Shown: positions 1 through 13,031, numbered from the stretch's first letter. The stretch is DNA of 64,000 nt from Marsupella aquatica (GCA_973895155.1 OZ316897.1:1364001-1428000), one strand, 5' to 3'. Numbers and translations: made by a program. The notes: generated from the letters alone by a model not told the origin.

Positions 1-218
1 AGCTCCTTAAATATAGAGTCCCCAACAAGCTTTATTAGACACAATGAGCAAACTGCTCAAGTGAGAAGCTATTGTAAACCAGATCAATCCAACTAACGAT
101 TAGCGACCCAAAACATTTAAGGACTTGCATGTAACGTTAGACTCCTTTCTGGCCAGACCAGGCTCAAGACGTAGTCAAATTATTTGCACTTGCGCTGCCT
201 TGGGTCTAGACCGAATAC

Positions 219-3065
219 CTGATGAATGATCTCTGGCGTGAGATTAAATGTGACTTTGTTGGTCTGCAGTGAACAAACTCTAGCATCATCAAACTGCCTG
301 AGAAGGAGATCGCACGAACGCAGATGCCTGCATATTACAAAAGAAAAAGATACAATTGACCATGTTCTGTTCTATGAAGCAAACCTCAATTTTTGGATCA
401 AAGTTTCTGAAGCCAAGCGTGGGGCTACAAAAGTATACTTACTCGTCCATCGGTCAACGGACGAACATCTGCAAGCATGGCGCTCTTGAGACCTGTTCTT
501 TGTTTTGGAGCTCGAGCTTCATCATCATCTAGCATATGCTGCACTCCCACCAATTGTGTCAGGAAGCCGCATTTGACCACCATCCTTCATTGCTTAGTGG
601 CAGTACTTTCTACATAGTTGTCTATAAACAATTGTCTCAAGAACCATAGATCTGCCGGTCAAGAAATTTACTGCATAAGTCATCAAAGCCTCCCAGAAGG
701 TATTCATGACAAGGGAGCCAGACAAGCCAAAAAACAGATAACCTACGTGACATAGAAAGCTCTAATGGACTTGCAAGAATCAAGCCCAAGATTCAGATAT
801 ACACTACAAAATCATTTTGCAGATCACTATTGGGCCCATAAATTGCGAAGTTCCAGCAACATCGTGATTTCTCATTTCCAAGTTCCCCACTTCTAGGATC
901 AAAATTAACCTGACGACACGTTAAGATCATTTTCAAGATCGGCGAACTTCGTGAAAGAAGCAGAATTTAAACTATGGTGATTCAAACAATTTGAGTCATC
1001 AACCTTTCTCGCGTTCCAAAAGTCTGCTTCTGAGAGAACTCCGCCGATAACGAGTTGCGAATGCAACTTCTGCAACTCACTGCCAGATTTATGCCACAAT
1101 GAGCGTCTTTCAAAAACAGTGTAGACACGCACATAGTATCCATTCGCACTATCGTTCATAGGATGATCCATATCCAACGTTCATGCAATTGATCCAAGAT
1201 CAAATTTCACTTCAACGAAGGAGAATCACAGCCACCCATCCTACGTTCCTTTCGCAAACTCCTTTGTCCTAGCATCACTCTTCCAAGTATATTTAACTTA
1301 CCTGTCTGTCTGCAACAGTTTCATCCGGCGCTCCATTTCAGCCTGATCAAATTGATCAAGTTGATGTGACAAGGAGGCCCCAGATGGCTTTGCAGGTTGA
1401 CCTCCGGCTTGTATTGTTGTAGACGGCTTGGAAGGCTGTCCCCCAGCCTGTACTCCAGATCCATTTTGCTTGCCAAGAATTTTGGCTACAAGCACAATAA
1501 ATCAACTTGTATAGTTGCCACTACGGAATCAGGTGTAACTCATAACATGACTCCTACTAAGCCCCACAGAACTAACGAGAGGAGAGAAGTGTAAGTTTAA
1601 GTAATTATGTGCACAGTGTCAAGTATTCTAGGCTGCATATCAGAGAGAAAACGTAAGAACTTATTTGGTCCCAGAAAACGAGGGGCGCTGCTCTTAAACA
1701 ATACAATCCAAAGAGAGTCCTGTCAATGGGTTCTGAAACAGGACTCACCAACGTGGTCCCGGCAAATATCTCTGTCCGGAAAACCATCAAATTCAAAGAC
1801 GAAACCATCAGCCTGCAAACATGAACAAGGACGAGTACCATCACGCCTAAGCACATTAGGTTCCCAACTGACGACATATAATCAAATCAGACCAACAAAG
1901 GGTGAAGTTACGACAGTCCGTCTTCGTGGCACAATTTTAGAAGTTTTAGCAATCCGTACGGCAGGCTTGCCAAGTTGCTTGCATACCTTCGCATCTCCGC
2001 CTTTTGACAAATTTAACAGTGCCTTCTTGGTACCCTTGTTGAAGAAATGAGCTGGCACAAGCACTTCTACATTGTAAGAAACCATAAAGCACATCTCACT
2101 TTGCAGAGTCTGGTGAACGAACAGTATCTAATATACTCTCAAGCTAAACCCTAAACCCTTGTCATCCCCTGCTGAAGAAGCAAGAGAGGGTCAGCAATTA
2201 GAGCACTATGCTGGCAATCCAAAAACAAGTGCCACGAGGAGCAGATTCAAAATCTCCTTTCCAATGCTAAATCTGCATATCACCTTTGATTATTAAAAAA
2301 GGATGATCCACCGGAGTCGATATTTTTGGATCATTAGACATCCATTTGAATCGTGTCTCCGTCTGGAAAGACCATATCACAATCAGAAACAATACTGCAT
2401 CGCCCCATGTGCCAAAAGTTCCTTTCTTTCAATGCAAGTCCATCTGTTTTCAACACCTTAATTATGAGGCTCTACTATCTCGTCAAGGGAATCGCTACCA
2501 TTGTCAATGCACAAAGAACACAGTCATGGGTACGGGCACCGATTTCTTCTTATATCCCTCCACCATTATTTCATTCGGTACCCGTTTTGCACGTATCCCT
2601 TCGACCATAAATTTCCTAGACAAGTAAGGAAACTGAGAGTATCAAGAGGGAGAAGGCTGGCAGCACATCTCAGCCAGGAATCATGAACTAAACAGCTCCT
2701 AGACCTAGTTAGATCCTGGTTGTTCGAGTGAAGGATTGGAGCGGGAAATGCATGAGTCCATGAACGTCCAAAAGTTTGAAGGAATTCAACAGAATGACTG
2801 GAAGACACAGAGAGGTTATTGAAGTGAGAATAGCAGCACGAATGAAAAGAACGAAGGCATGAATGAATGGGATTCAAAGTCGACGAGGAGCCCAAAGGAC
2901 CACAAGACCAGCAATGTAGGAGAGGGAGACAGACACAGAGGGAGGAAGAGAGAAAGAGGAACGGAGAGGCGGAGAGGCGGAGACCATCATAAGGACGCCA
3001 GGGATGACTGGGCCCTTCTTGACAGGCGCGTACTTCGCTCTCACGGTCAGCACTGCGGGGTCCAT
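219..3065 (-). CDS. TFB1: TFIIH subunit 1 (p62/TFB1), N-terminal exons
   Basis: Core subunit of general transcription and DNA-repair factor TFIIH, acting in the nucleus in RNA polymerase II initiation and nucleotide excision repair. Eight exons join in frame at GT-AG borders: 3065-2985, 2362-2284, 2066-1987, 1812-1749, 1485-1302, 1079-1004, 538-443 and 263-219 (705 nt, about 235 residues). The start is the ATG at 3065 (MDPAVLTVRAKYAPVKKG). Residues 1-101 form the p62 PH domain (RFKWMSNDPK, then LLNLSKGGDAK and FVFEFDGFPDRDICRDHV). A Gln/Gly/Pro-rich linker follows. Next comes the BSD region: SELQKLHSQLVIGGVLSEAD, then SAMLADVRPLTDGR and NKVTFNLTPEIIHQ. These match plant TFB1 proteins as I remember them. 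The gene continues past the left edge, so the second BSD domain and the C-terminus are missing only because the window ends. No frame break was seen, so this is probably a working host gene. Confidence 0.9.
2142..2159 (+). promoter_or_regulatory. telo-box-like AAACCCTAAACCCT inside a TFB1 intron
   Basis: Two telomere-type plant repeat units lie in the intron between TFB1 exons 2 and 3. Such telo-boxes are common near the 5' ends of plant housekeeping genes. Whether this one works as a regulatory site is not shown. Confidence 0.35.
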
Positions 3066-4402
3066 GACTTATCGCCGTCGCTGCCGCAGCCAGATTGACA
3101 AGATTATCCACAATTCGCAGAAACCTGTAGCATTGTAATGCTGAATCTCGATAGTCTTCACGGGGTCGAGAGGGTTCGTCAGCAGCTACAAGCACCCACG
3201 AAAATCAAAAACCCAAAACCCTTACTAATTCTGCTCGGGTGGATTTCACAAGCTAACGGCTTAGGCGATCTTGAGACCGTGTGGCTCAGATGGTGGCCCG
3301 TGATCTGGCCTTTCTCCATTGCTTCGCACACCTGTTTCGACTGCGCTTGGAGCCTTAACTACATCCTCCTGCCTCGATGGTCCCCCTCGATAGTATTCGT
3401 GTATTGAGAGCGACTAAACTAACGGGCAAACCACAAAATGTGCTTCTCTGAGCCTCTCAACTGCATGATAGTCAATATAAGAATGTCGGGCCTGATGTCG
3501 AACTACGGCTTACTATGACACGATCCGAGGCTTCAAGTAGTTAGGTCATTCAAATTGTTGGCAGATGATGCCGTCATCTTTATTTAGCTATCAGATTGGA
3601 ATACATCATCAATCCGATACAGAGTACCGGTCCATGAACAAAATCTTGGCGTGGATGTCCATGACACCCACTCGTAAAAGCATCCATCATTGAGTATCAA
3701 ATTGGGGGTCCGCTACCACGTAGTGGTAAGCCACCACCAACACAAATATGGAGATCCCCAAAAAGTTGGCGAAGAAGCCCAAGTCCTGATCGTCGATCAT
3801 CTGCGAAAAATATCCGATACATCACTTATCAGGAACAGCACTGCAAGAAGAAAGGAACATAGAACGCAGCTGTGAAGAAACAACAAATCAGTAAGGGGAA
3901 AAGATCGCGGAACAGGGAACAGCGTCTAAAACTGCTAGGCTCCAGAACTCTTCTCCGAATTTTTCGTGAAGTTCTAAGCCCTACTCGACCTGTTCCAAAG
4001 TAAAGTCCAATCGGGGGATTGCTCTGAAACAGCACGACCTAGCAACCCGAAGAATTGCGAAAACCGATACCAAACGAAGCAAACCGAGGATGAAGGAATT
4101 CCAAATCCAATTGGACCCAAGAGAGGTGGCTGAAAGACAGCAAAAAGCAGCACATGCCAATGCCAGGACATGACTAAACCATAGCAGAACCTGATTCACA
4201 AAACATCGAACCCGCAATTCATTCACTCGTTCTCGTTCACAACAGCAGAGATGAATTCCACCAGAACCCTGTCCCGATCACTGGGAATTGAGGGACAATA
4301 CAGACGCGTGACTGACACAGAAAAAGAGATATCTGGACCAAAAAAAACAGAAGAGGAAGAAGAGATGACCTCCAAGAATGAATCTGAGAGAAGGAGACTT
4401 AC

Positions 4403-4600
4403 ATTGCTGGGCGGGGAGGGGAAGAGCAAGGTGGATTGCAGACCAACGTTCGTTCCTTCCTTCTTGAGTTTCTCTCCCTTCGTCTTGCCGATCTGGGAAT
4501 GTCTCTCTGTTTGTGGCTTGTCACGTTAATAATACTCTGAAGGAAAAGCACTCTGCTGGAGGAAGGAGAAAGGACGGCGAGCAAGGGCGGCTACTAGCAC
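4403..4600 (-). other. possible 5'-UTR exon upstream of TFB1
   Basis: The minus strand is rich in C and T here and ends in a strong donor (GTAAGT at 4402-4397), like a plant 5'-UTR exon. A 1.3-kb 5'-UTR intron would then end shortly before the TFB1 ATG at 3065, but the acceptor is not clear. No protein was recognised in either strand between 3070 and 5190. The A/G-rich stretch at 2920-2995 is the 5' end of TFB1 intron 1. Confidence 0.3.
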
Positions 4601-5198
4601 GATCCGGTTCCATGCGTGAGGGGCTGGACTAAATTAAGGGCCACCTCGTATGTGGGCAGCCCTGGAGAATTCGGCACTCAATTTGACTTATGCCAGCATA
4701 TGATAGGTCATGAGCCCTACACCCGTGCATTGCACGGTGCAAGGAGGGCCGGCCGTGTTTATTTTTTGCTTGTGAAGTGACTTGATATTTTGTCCATCCA
4801 ATTCTTGACATGAGCAATTTTATGTGAGTTGGTAGACACATTTTGACCATAACCTTTCATGAAGGCTTCAAAAAGAGGTGCGTTTCTCTTTTTGATGGGG
4901 TTCAATTAGTGTGATTGCTAAAACTGTTCTCTTGTATAGCTAAATCAATGCATGCACTCTATTCTATACTTTCAAATCTAATTTTCACACACATAATATA
5001 TATCATAACCGTGTTTATTTTAAAATAAATGATGAAAAAGTTAAAAAATATAGCATTATCCGATCTGGATGTGAAAGTATTAGTATATTATAAATATTCC
5101 ACAACACTTAAACCTTTTATTTGAATAATCATAGATTAGACAATCTTAACAAACCTCTTAAGAATAGAGTCCAAGTGTTCAGGCAAAGTCTGGTACTT

Positions 5199-6023
5199 TG
5201 GATGAGAGTCATGATAAATGATGAGTATTGGTTTATGTTGTGGCAAACTTGGGTCGGAGCAGGCAACACCAGTGGGGACTTGGGCCGGAGCGGGCAAAAA
5301 CAAGTGAAGGGTGTCAGAACATAAACTCGAAGTCGATGACACAAAGTTGATCGAGCCGGGGCATGTGACAATATGGTAGAGTTTTGGTTCATGTTCTGGC
5401 AAACTCGGGCCGGAGCGGGCAGCAACATCGGGGACTGGGACAGGCAGTGTATAGGGTCCCAAGAAGATCGGGGAGCATTAACGCGGTGTAGATTTAACAC
5501 GCGGTTGTGTAGGCCTGAGCTTTCATTGCAGAATTCAAGACATCACATGAGACATTCAATGTGCTCCTCTGAAAGACATTGCCAGAATTAAGAATTTTGT
5601 GCTGCTATTGGAAGGGAAGTTTGACTTGAGGTACATTATGAGAAACCTTGTTTTAGACTTGAAGAGTGACAATATTCAGAGGGTACTAAAGCAACACCCA
5701 TCCACACATTTTGACTTTGAGTCCCTATTCTTGACTGTAAATGCATTGGTTTTATAATGTACCAATTAATGCACCGCAATTTGAAGGCATTGCCAAATCT
5801 ACTTGTCAGCTTAGGATGAACAAATAGGAGGGAAAACAATGGAAAACTGAAAAGCCACATTTGAGATAACCAAAAAAGGATAAAAAGTGGGATAGAAAAG
5901 AGAAAAAGAAAATAACCCTTTGGATGTGTTGTGATTGATATATATGTTTTTGGGTGAATTTTTTGAATTTTCTATTCAATTGACAAATTTTTGAAATAAC
6001 CATGGGTAGAAAGAAACTCTTCA
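5199..6023. repeat. dispersed repeat, copy A (~825 bp)
   Basis: This stretch aligns from end to end, in the same orientation, with 20850-21683. Both begin TGGATGAGAGTCATGATAAAT and end GGGTAGAAAGAAACTCTTCA. Differences are scattered substitutions and small indels; copy B carries an extra short duplication near 21200. Each copy has an internal repeat about 160 bp apart (GGGTCGGAGCAGGCA-like units). No coding potential, LTRs or target duplications were recognised, so the repeat class is unknown. Confidence 0.85.
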
Positions 6024-9000
6024 TGAGTCATCCAACTGGAGTTGAACCATGAGAGTCGTACTCCAGAGCCTCTAGTCCTATTCTGACCCAGATCTAGATT
6101 TGTGAAGCGCACGGCACGTGAAAATTTCCTTACGCGCATAAATTGAGTGCAAAGGCTAGTACATCAAAGGGAAGCATCCCAAGGAATGCCAAATACCCTA
6201 CAAATGATCAAACCAACCAGCTAGAATAGATACAAGCCAGGTAACTGTACTTAATCTATGGACATCGGAACGCTGCATAAAGTTAAAAAGGAATCAATTT
6301 ATGTTCGAGTGCAGGGCACAAGACCTCCTTGTCAAAGCTTTCATCACAGTACAATCAAGGAGGAGACACAAAGGAACTGGAAAATGGGGAGGAGGCACAA
6401 AAAATATATATATATCAAACTGCCAAAAAGTAGGAAGGGTTGAACCGGGAGACATGAACCCACGGGCCAAAAACCCATTCAAGGGGGGACAAGAAAAAGG
6501 CCAAAAAGCTGAAAAGAGTGGGCACTAGCCCGGTGTAAGGAAAACAAAAGACACACAAACCAAAACTCTACCTATCTGCAAACTGAAGACCCTGGTAGAG
6601 CTTGGGCGTAAACTGCATAGGAGGGTCAAGCAAGGGAATCCAACTAGATGCCCGGATTCCAACTGCCTCTCCCCTACGGAGAAAGGGGAGGGAGGAGGAT
6701 AGAGGTGGATTTGTCCGCTGTAATCCTCACGCATGCCCCTCATCCTCCCACCCTTAGGCTAGTACTTTTTGCAAACAATTGCACAAAGTCCAACCATGAT
6801 CTACCCAGTCAATTTGACGTTTGTGACAATTGCCAAAGACTACTAAGGGAAGCTGAAATTATTTATTATAATGTCAAGTAGGTAAATGTGCCACTTTTTT
6901 GTATGAAAGCCCAGGCAGAGGAGAAAAAGACTTGATAAGCTCTTCCAGGGAAACCCATCACTAGGCCCCTACTAGCTTTCAAAAATGATTGCTAGGCCCG
7001 CTTTCTCATCACGGATGTGGTCACTATTGTGGTCAGGGATTCCGTGACTCCAACATGGTACAACCGCACCAAGTACTCTAATCAACCTCCAAATGTACTA
7101 CTCCTGATGTGCTCGTGCACTTATTCTGGTACTCTGCAAGGGTACAGTCTCTCCAAACACAACGGTACAGTCTCTCCAAACACAATTTGATATTGGCCTG
7201 TGGGGCACTCTATTCAATTGTGCGCTTGGGGCATTGTGTTTGAGTTTTGATTATCTGTTTTTGTTTTTTTTGTACTTGCACGACGTTGTCTTCAAATGTT
7301 GGCTAGTTTGGCTAAATTGCCAAGAAAAATTTAAGAATATACCCATAGTTTCATGGAATAGTCTTGGAATATTCCTAGATTTGGCTTAAAAACCTCCTAT
7401 GATTCTTATAATTTTCAAAACTGCATCAAGACACAACTAATATTCTTTCACAAAAATTTGTGAGTTTTCCACTAAATCCAATAAGAAACCCTATACTTTT
7501 TTGTGTATGATAGGTCAAAAGTAAATATTAAGTGACTGGGGACCCCGGGCAATGTTATATCTTACACATCTACATCTTTTGCGTAACGAATTCTTTTACG
7601 CAACCACATCTTCTCCGCAAATGACATCTTTTACAAAATGACATATTTTATGCAAACAACACCTATTGCTCAACACTCAAATATTAACTAGTCTTGCATG
7701 ATTATGGTTGCACTGTGCGCAGGTTTAAGAGATGTCATTGACATCTTTAATTAGTCAGCAATGATGCCCTCCGCAAATGTAAGAACTAGAGGACACGGGA
7801 GAGGACAACAAACTACTAACATGTTGCTTGGGCGTTAACCATATTTGACTCGATATTTGATCCACGGTTCACTTAGAATGTCTTGAGACCCTTCCCTTTT
7901 ATACCCTCAGATAATGCATTGAAAGGTAGGGACCAAAATTTCTGGACAAGTTTCTAAAGAACTCATCAATGACTCTGAAGTGAGTCCAACAAGACCCAGA
8001 GAGGCATGGCTGTGTGATAGCTCACTTGAGTGAAAAATAGCTCACTTGATTGTAAACGAACAGGTCTTCGGTCCATTTAGGTGGGGTTTCATAGATTTTC
8101 CCGTGACAAAAAAATGTGAGTCCACCAAGGACCCACTTCCTCTCCCAAACACATGCTCCCCAAAATACCAAAGTTGTCCAAATAAATGGACAAGTTTGCC
8201 AAAAATGAAGGTGCCTGGAAAACATATTCAAGGCTTCCTTAGCAAAAGTGAAACATTTTGGCTTCCAAAAGTAGTCATCAGTCTTTTCCTGGTGTAAATT
8301 GACTGATGACTTTATGCAATCCATGGGGATGAGCAAAACAAACCCCTCAGTCCATCAGGCTTAATACTTGCATGGCATAAGAGCCCGTTTTCAAAGCTTT
8401 CATCACAGCTAGTACAGTTGAGCAATTTAATTTTGCATATCTTGTTTCCAGTTTTTAGTCTGCAGGTGATAGCAAGCTAGCAGGGAGTCTCAAACTTTAG
8501 GTCTGCAAAAGGATCCCTGGCCCAAAAGTACCAGTTTCAGTCTGAGGTCACAAGTGTGCAGACAAGCTTTTTTGTGTCCACCATTTTAGTTCTGGGAATA
8601 TGATCTTGACCGCGACCGGAGGCAAAAGGGACATGTTTGAGGCGCCCTACTAGTAAAGAGAAGAAAACATTGCCAGGATGCATACAATGTTGCATCACAA
8701 TCAGAGAGATGAAAAATCTTGCTCTCTTAGTCAATTGTGTCAATAAAATGTTCTCATTTTAGAAAGTGATCTGTATCTTGAACTCGAATAATCCAGATAC
8801 AGATAATTTCCTAACGTTTTAAATATCCTGTCTTTCAAGGATGTAACCAAGTAGTCTGTTCAAAGGAATGAATGTAATTAACTCAATATCGTGTCTTTCA
8901 AGGATGTAACCAAGTATTTTGTTCAAAGGAATGAATGTAATTAACTTTCCATTGTACCATACAGATTGTTCACAGCAGTTCATGAGTTCGTAAAGAACTA

Positions 9001-9800
9001 GGAACAGGAATGATTGTCGGCCAAACTCCCAAACAGTGTGCCAAAGGTATGGACTAAGAAGCTTGTCGCTTCAGATAATAAAAACTGCGTATAGGATCGA
9101 GACTGTTTATATTAGGCCCAACTCCCATGTGAAGCGTCCCAAGAAATGAGACCTTAAACTGATATAATATTGTGATATGTATGAATGCAAGTTTCCAGGC
9201 ATTTCCCTCTCCAACGCCAGTCCTGACGCCGATTTTCCAGGGGTCCCTTGGGCCGGAAAGTTTCCGGCCCTTGCAGGTCGCGACCTCTGAGAGCCTAATA
9301 AAACAAAATGATTATCGTGACACATATGCAGTGTGTCTCTTCAGTAAACTGTGAGTCACCCTGCAAACTGGCCTGCATTCGATAAGCGAGCAAGTGAGGA
9401 TTCTGTCACATCGAACCACCCTTCGACTGCTACCGACCTCGCACCTCACGGAGTGATTGCACCTCAGAGAGTGATCCAAATTTCTTCTTGCGACAGCATT
9501 CGAAGTCTATCGCTTTTCAACACTGCGATCAGCACGAGGGATCTCGACTCTCAAGGCTAGCTACCGACACTGTTTCAGTCCTGACCAGGTACTTATTGAA
9601 TGTACACCACTGTCGTTCTTTCGCCAGCAAACTTTAGTCCCTGGTTTACAAACCGAATAGTTTACTAGTGCGCCTTGGGAACGTGTCAGTGGTGCCGCCC
9701 ATGAACCATATTCGAATTAGGGTTGTCGCCGACCGGCAGGCGCTGCGCACTGCAAGTGAAAATTGGTAACCTATCGCAGGTTAACCATCTGCCCTGCGGG
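6024..9800. other. intergenic stretch without recognised genes
   Basis: No ORF here looks coding. Small tandem repeats are present: a 24-bp unit twice at 7140-7184 (GGTACAGTCTCTCCAAACACAA) and a 63-bp unit twice at 8829-8944 (TGTCTTTCAAGGATGTAACC). Degenerate ACATCTTTTGCGCAA-like words at 7560-7680 resemble the 28-29 kb minisatellite. Confidence 0.6.
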
Positions 9801-9806
9801 AAGGGG

Positions 9807-9910
9807 TCGCTTCGTAGACTAAAGGTATATATTTTACGCATTAAACAAGACGAGATCGTCGCTTCGTAGACTAAAGGTACATATTTTACGCGTTAAAGAA
9901 GACGAGATCG
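9807..9910. repeat. 52-bp tandem repeat, two copies
   Basis: The unit starting TCGCTTCGTAGACTAAAGGT occurs at 9807 and 9859 and ends in GACGAGATCG. It lies just upstream of the 9.9-12.0 kb transcription-unit candidate. Confidence 0.8.
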
Positions 9911-9941
9911 AGTTGTCCCCGCAACGATCGGAAAAACGTAT

Positions 9942-10458
9942 GAAGGGGATACGTGCAAACGAACCGGACGCTATATCGGTGTTCGCTTCTATTCTGGTGT
10001 ATTCACTGCTATTTCGATGCGTCTGTCCCTCTTATTGCTGCTCCGTGCTCAGTGCTGATTTGGCCCTGGATTTGATTTCAGCCTCGGTGTTTGATGCTCA
10101 GAGTTTTTGCAGGTGGGCGCTACTGGGCTGTTGCTCGATGCTAGTTGTGCTGTCTTCTGCTGGATTCTGTAAGGGGCCCTCTATGCTGTTTACTCGTGCT
10201 ATTCTCGCTTCTGCTCACTTCTTGCGGCGGCCCTCTATGCTGTTTACTCGTGCTATTCTCGCTGCTGCTCTCTGTGGGCTCGTTGCTCGCTGTCAGTTAG
10301 GAATTTTTACTCTCTCTCCGTCAGAAGTCAAAAACTATCCGCTATTCGTGAATTCATATCCTCACGGGTCATGTCAATCATGTTGGACAAATGAATGTGT
10401 CATCTTGTGTGCCACAAAACGACGTTGGAACCGAGCGTTAGGTCGAACCGAAGGTTGA
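9942..10458 (+). CDS. doubtful ORF with an internal 54-bp duplication
   Basis: An open frame of about 172 codons from the ATG at 9942. It is Cys/Ser/Leu-rich and contains a perfect 18-codon duplication (SMLFTRAILA repeated, DNA period 54 bp, from 10175 and 10229). No family was recognised. It may be a leader, a first exon of the downstream nuclease-like gene, or chance open frame. It is listed because the duplication keeps the frame. Confidence 0.25.
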
Positions 10459-10873
10459 GGTCGAGGCAACCACGCACACGGCAGAGCCTAACACTCGTCG
10501 TTATTTTCCAACCTCTGCCTGTTCGGCTATGTCTTTCGTTGCTTCTTCGACATACAAGAAGAGCAATTCAATTGTCGTCGGTTTGCTTGTGTTTGCTGTT
10601 GCCAATTAGAAACTAGGACCTGCTTATCTGTTTGTTCAAGGTCAGCAATCTAACTCCGGTATATCGCTTGATCTGTTTGTGGAAGGTTTCACGGTCCAGT
10701 TCCACTGGATTAAGTTTCATAGTAAAGTTGAACGGAATAGGTTAGGTGTTGGTACCAAAGTGGCCCTCTGTTGACAGTTTTGCACGGTGAAACAGATTGC
10801 AGATTCTCTATCTCCAGCTGTCTCATTCGCTTGTCTCAATTTTGGCTCTGCTAGGGCTGGGCGTCACGGTAAA

Positions 10874-11977
10874 ATGGAGGGCTCTGTTAAGCCCAAGGAT
10901 TTGCAAGGTAGAATGTTGGTCGCTTATGAACAAATGACGCTCTACAACAGACACATCAACTCTCTTCACGACGAAATTGGGCACATCGAAATAGAAATTA
11001 GCACATCTCTCCAGAGGAAATTACAGCTGAGGATCAAGAGCAACTCTACAGATGAAGAGAAGACTGAGCTCGAACGCATTGAGAATAAGCGCTTCCAAAA
11101 TCTCCAAAGGCAGCTCTTGCGGTGTGAAAGCCAGATCCAGCTGCATCAATGGCAGATCCAGATGTTGGAACAGCAGCTCGATTTCCTCAAAACAATTAGC
11201 CCGGCCAAAACACGGAGTGTGAGTTTCAGTGAAGCCGATTTACATCAAATTGCAGGCATCACAGGTGTCATATTTACCGAGGAAACGTGGATTGTTGATG
11301 ATTTTGACAACAACGTTTGCCCTTCTCAGTGCTTCATGTCCTTCTTGATTCAGAAGTCTAGAGTTTGGTCAATGAACTCCGAGGCGAGTCTACGCACTGT
11401 CCTAGATGTTTTCCTACAAGATGTTATTAGCCAGGCTGAGTTCGAGTCTAAGCTGCGCATCTTCTGTGAAGTGAAAATGGAGTCTGGTCCAGGATTGATG
11501 GACGGCCAGGACTGCAAGCTCAGCGGTGTTCTTGATTACCTGATTGGACATGTTGGAGGGAGGGGCATCAAGGACTACTCACAACCCAGTGATTCCCATC
11601 TCATAGCAGTAGGGGGAAGGTGTTCATGGGACAATGTGGCCATTTGGCAGTGCTATGCCGGAGCAGCATGTCTTCACCGAGAGAGGAGAGATGCACGCAA
11701 ACCCAATTGCAGGGTGTGGGGGATCTTCTCCAATGCATCATTCTGGAAATTCATCTTCATTGACCATGATGGACGACTTCGGGTCAGTAAAGTGTATGTG
11801 CTTGATATTTCGGCATACAAGGAGGAAGAAGTTCTTGAAGTGTATCGCTTTTTGCACTACATAGTTCGACAATGTTTCCTCTCGTCACCCACAACATTGC
11901 CCATCAAGTCGTATGTGCACAAGAGATCAGAACAACACCAGGAGATTAGAGGACAGCAAGAACTAGCAGTAATCTAA
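10874..11977 (+). CDS. Crinkler-type PD-(D/E)XK nuclease-like protein, probably inactive
   Basis: A 367-residue intronless ORF from the ATG at 10874; the frame is open further upstream but without a better ATG. Residues about 20-105 are a coiled coil rich in Gln, Glu and Leu. Residues about 125-355 resemble the restriction-like nuclease domain of the Crinkler/RHS effector and transposon-derived class. It has an upstream conserved Glu region, SGVLDYLIG with the family Asp, then LIAVGGRCSWDNVAIWQC, then VWGIFSNASFWKFIFID. In active members the strand reads VEAK; here it reads VGGR, so the catalytic Glu and Lys seem to be lost. I infer a binding or decoy role, or a decaying gene. Family assignment rests on pattern memory, not a search. 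Confidence 0.55.
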   Translation: MEGSVKPKDLQGRMLVAYEQMTLYNRHINSLHDEIGHIEIEISTSLQRKLQLRIKSNSTDEEKTELERIENKRFQNLQRQLLRCESQIQLHQWQIQMLEQQLDFLKTISPAKTRSVSFSEADLHQIAGITGVIFTEETWIVDDFDNNVCPSQCFMSFLIQKSRVWSMNSEASLRTVLDVFLQDVISQAEFESKLRIFCEVKMESGPGLMDGQDCKLSGVLDYLIGHVGGRGIKDYSQPSDSHLIAVGGRCSWDNVAIWQCYAGAACLHRERRDARKPNCRVWGIFSNASFWKFIFIDHDGRLRVSKVYVLDISAYKEEEVLEVYRFLHYIVRQCFLSSPTTLPIKSYVHKRSEQHQEIRGQQELAVI

Positions 11978-12189
11978 ATTAGCCGTAGGACTTATGTACC
12001 ACACTCTTGTTGAGTGAGTGAGTCAAAGTTTAAAGAGCTCCCTGAATTCATGATATACCATTTTCCAGTGGTGTTCAATTTGTTGTCACCTCCCTGGTCC
12101 CTGGGACTATTTGGCTCCTTGGCTTTCGCTCCTTGCCTTCCCCCCTTGATTGGGTCGTTTGGCTTGTGTGATTGGGGCTCCTTGTGTTT

Positions 12190-12700
12190 TTGAGTGCAAG
12201 TATAAAAATGAATATTGATCCTCATGATATGTATGAGTACAAGTATAAAACATGAAGTTGATATATGAATATAAGTATAAAAAATGAATGATGATATATG
12301 ACTGCAAATATAAAGAATAAAATTGATATATGAATTATGAATGTAAGTATAAAAAAAGAATAAAGTTGATATATGAAAGCAAGTATAAAAAAAATGAATA
12401 ATGATATATGAGGGTAAAGAATGAAGATGATATATGAATGCAAATATAAAAAATAAATATTGATTATTGATATATGAGTGTAAATTGATATATGAGTGTA
12501 AATATAAAAAATGAAATTGATACATGATTGCAAATATAAAAAATGAATATTGATTTGTTGATATATGAATGTCATATAAAAAATGAATATTGATTTGTTG
12601 ATATATAAATATAAATATAAAGTTCATATATGAGTGCAAGTATAAAGTTATATATGAGTGCGAGTATAAAGTTCATATATGAGTGCAAGTATAAAAATTG
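12190..12700. repeat. AT-rich minisatellite (~30-bp unit)
   Basis: Degenerate units of the form GATATATGAATGCAAGTATA followed by AAAAATGAAT run for about 500 bp with variable length. The Tyr/Phe/Ile-rich open frames on the minus strand here arise only from the repeat. Confidence 0.85.
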
Positions 12701-12884
12701 AAAATAGACCCTTTGTTCCAATTCAAATATGTTTCTTGGCACAAGACCCAAAATTCTTCATTTTCGAAGAGTATTCGAGGGAATTCGAGGGAAGAAGGGA
12801 GTGTAGAGATCTGCTGGGTGCTACAGATGCTTGGCTTTCTGCATGCTGCCAGCCAACGACGAAGCGAGAGCTCTGCTCATGAAA

Positions 12885-13031
12885 CGAATCGATTTCTAGA
12901 AGACAGGATGTAGAGAATTGCAAACTAACCCACGCGAGATCACAAAGCGAATCGATTTCTAAAAGACAGGATGCACAGAATTGCAAACTTACCCTCACGA
13001 GATCACGAAGCGAATCGTATTGTAGAGGACA
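12885..13031. repeat. 63-bp tandem repeat, 2.3 copies, cut by the Copia insertion
   Basis: Units starting CGAATCG lie at 12885, 12948 and 13011. The third is interrupted by the 5' LTR at 13032. Confidence 0.8.

Noticed and set aside
2142-2159. Telomere sequence
   Set aside because: Only two units, inside an intron of a gene; a telo-box is the better reading.
2566-3195. 209-codon minus-strand ORF overlapping the TFB1 start
   Set aside because: It is in another frame than the TFB1 first exon at 3065-2985, which splices cleanly and matches the family.
7000-9000. ORFs of 60-104 codons between 7 and 9 kb
   Set aside because: No family resemblance, overlapping frames on both strands, and ordinary noncoding composition.
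11992-12639. 215-codon minus-strand ORF rich in Tyr, Phe, Ile and His
   Set aside because: It is the translation of an AT-rich minisatellite; all three frames are open in places.
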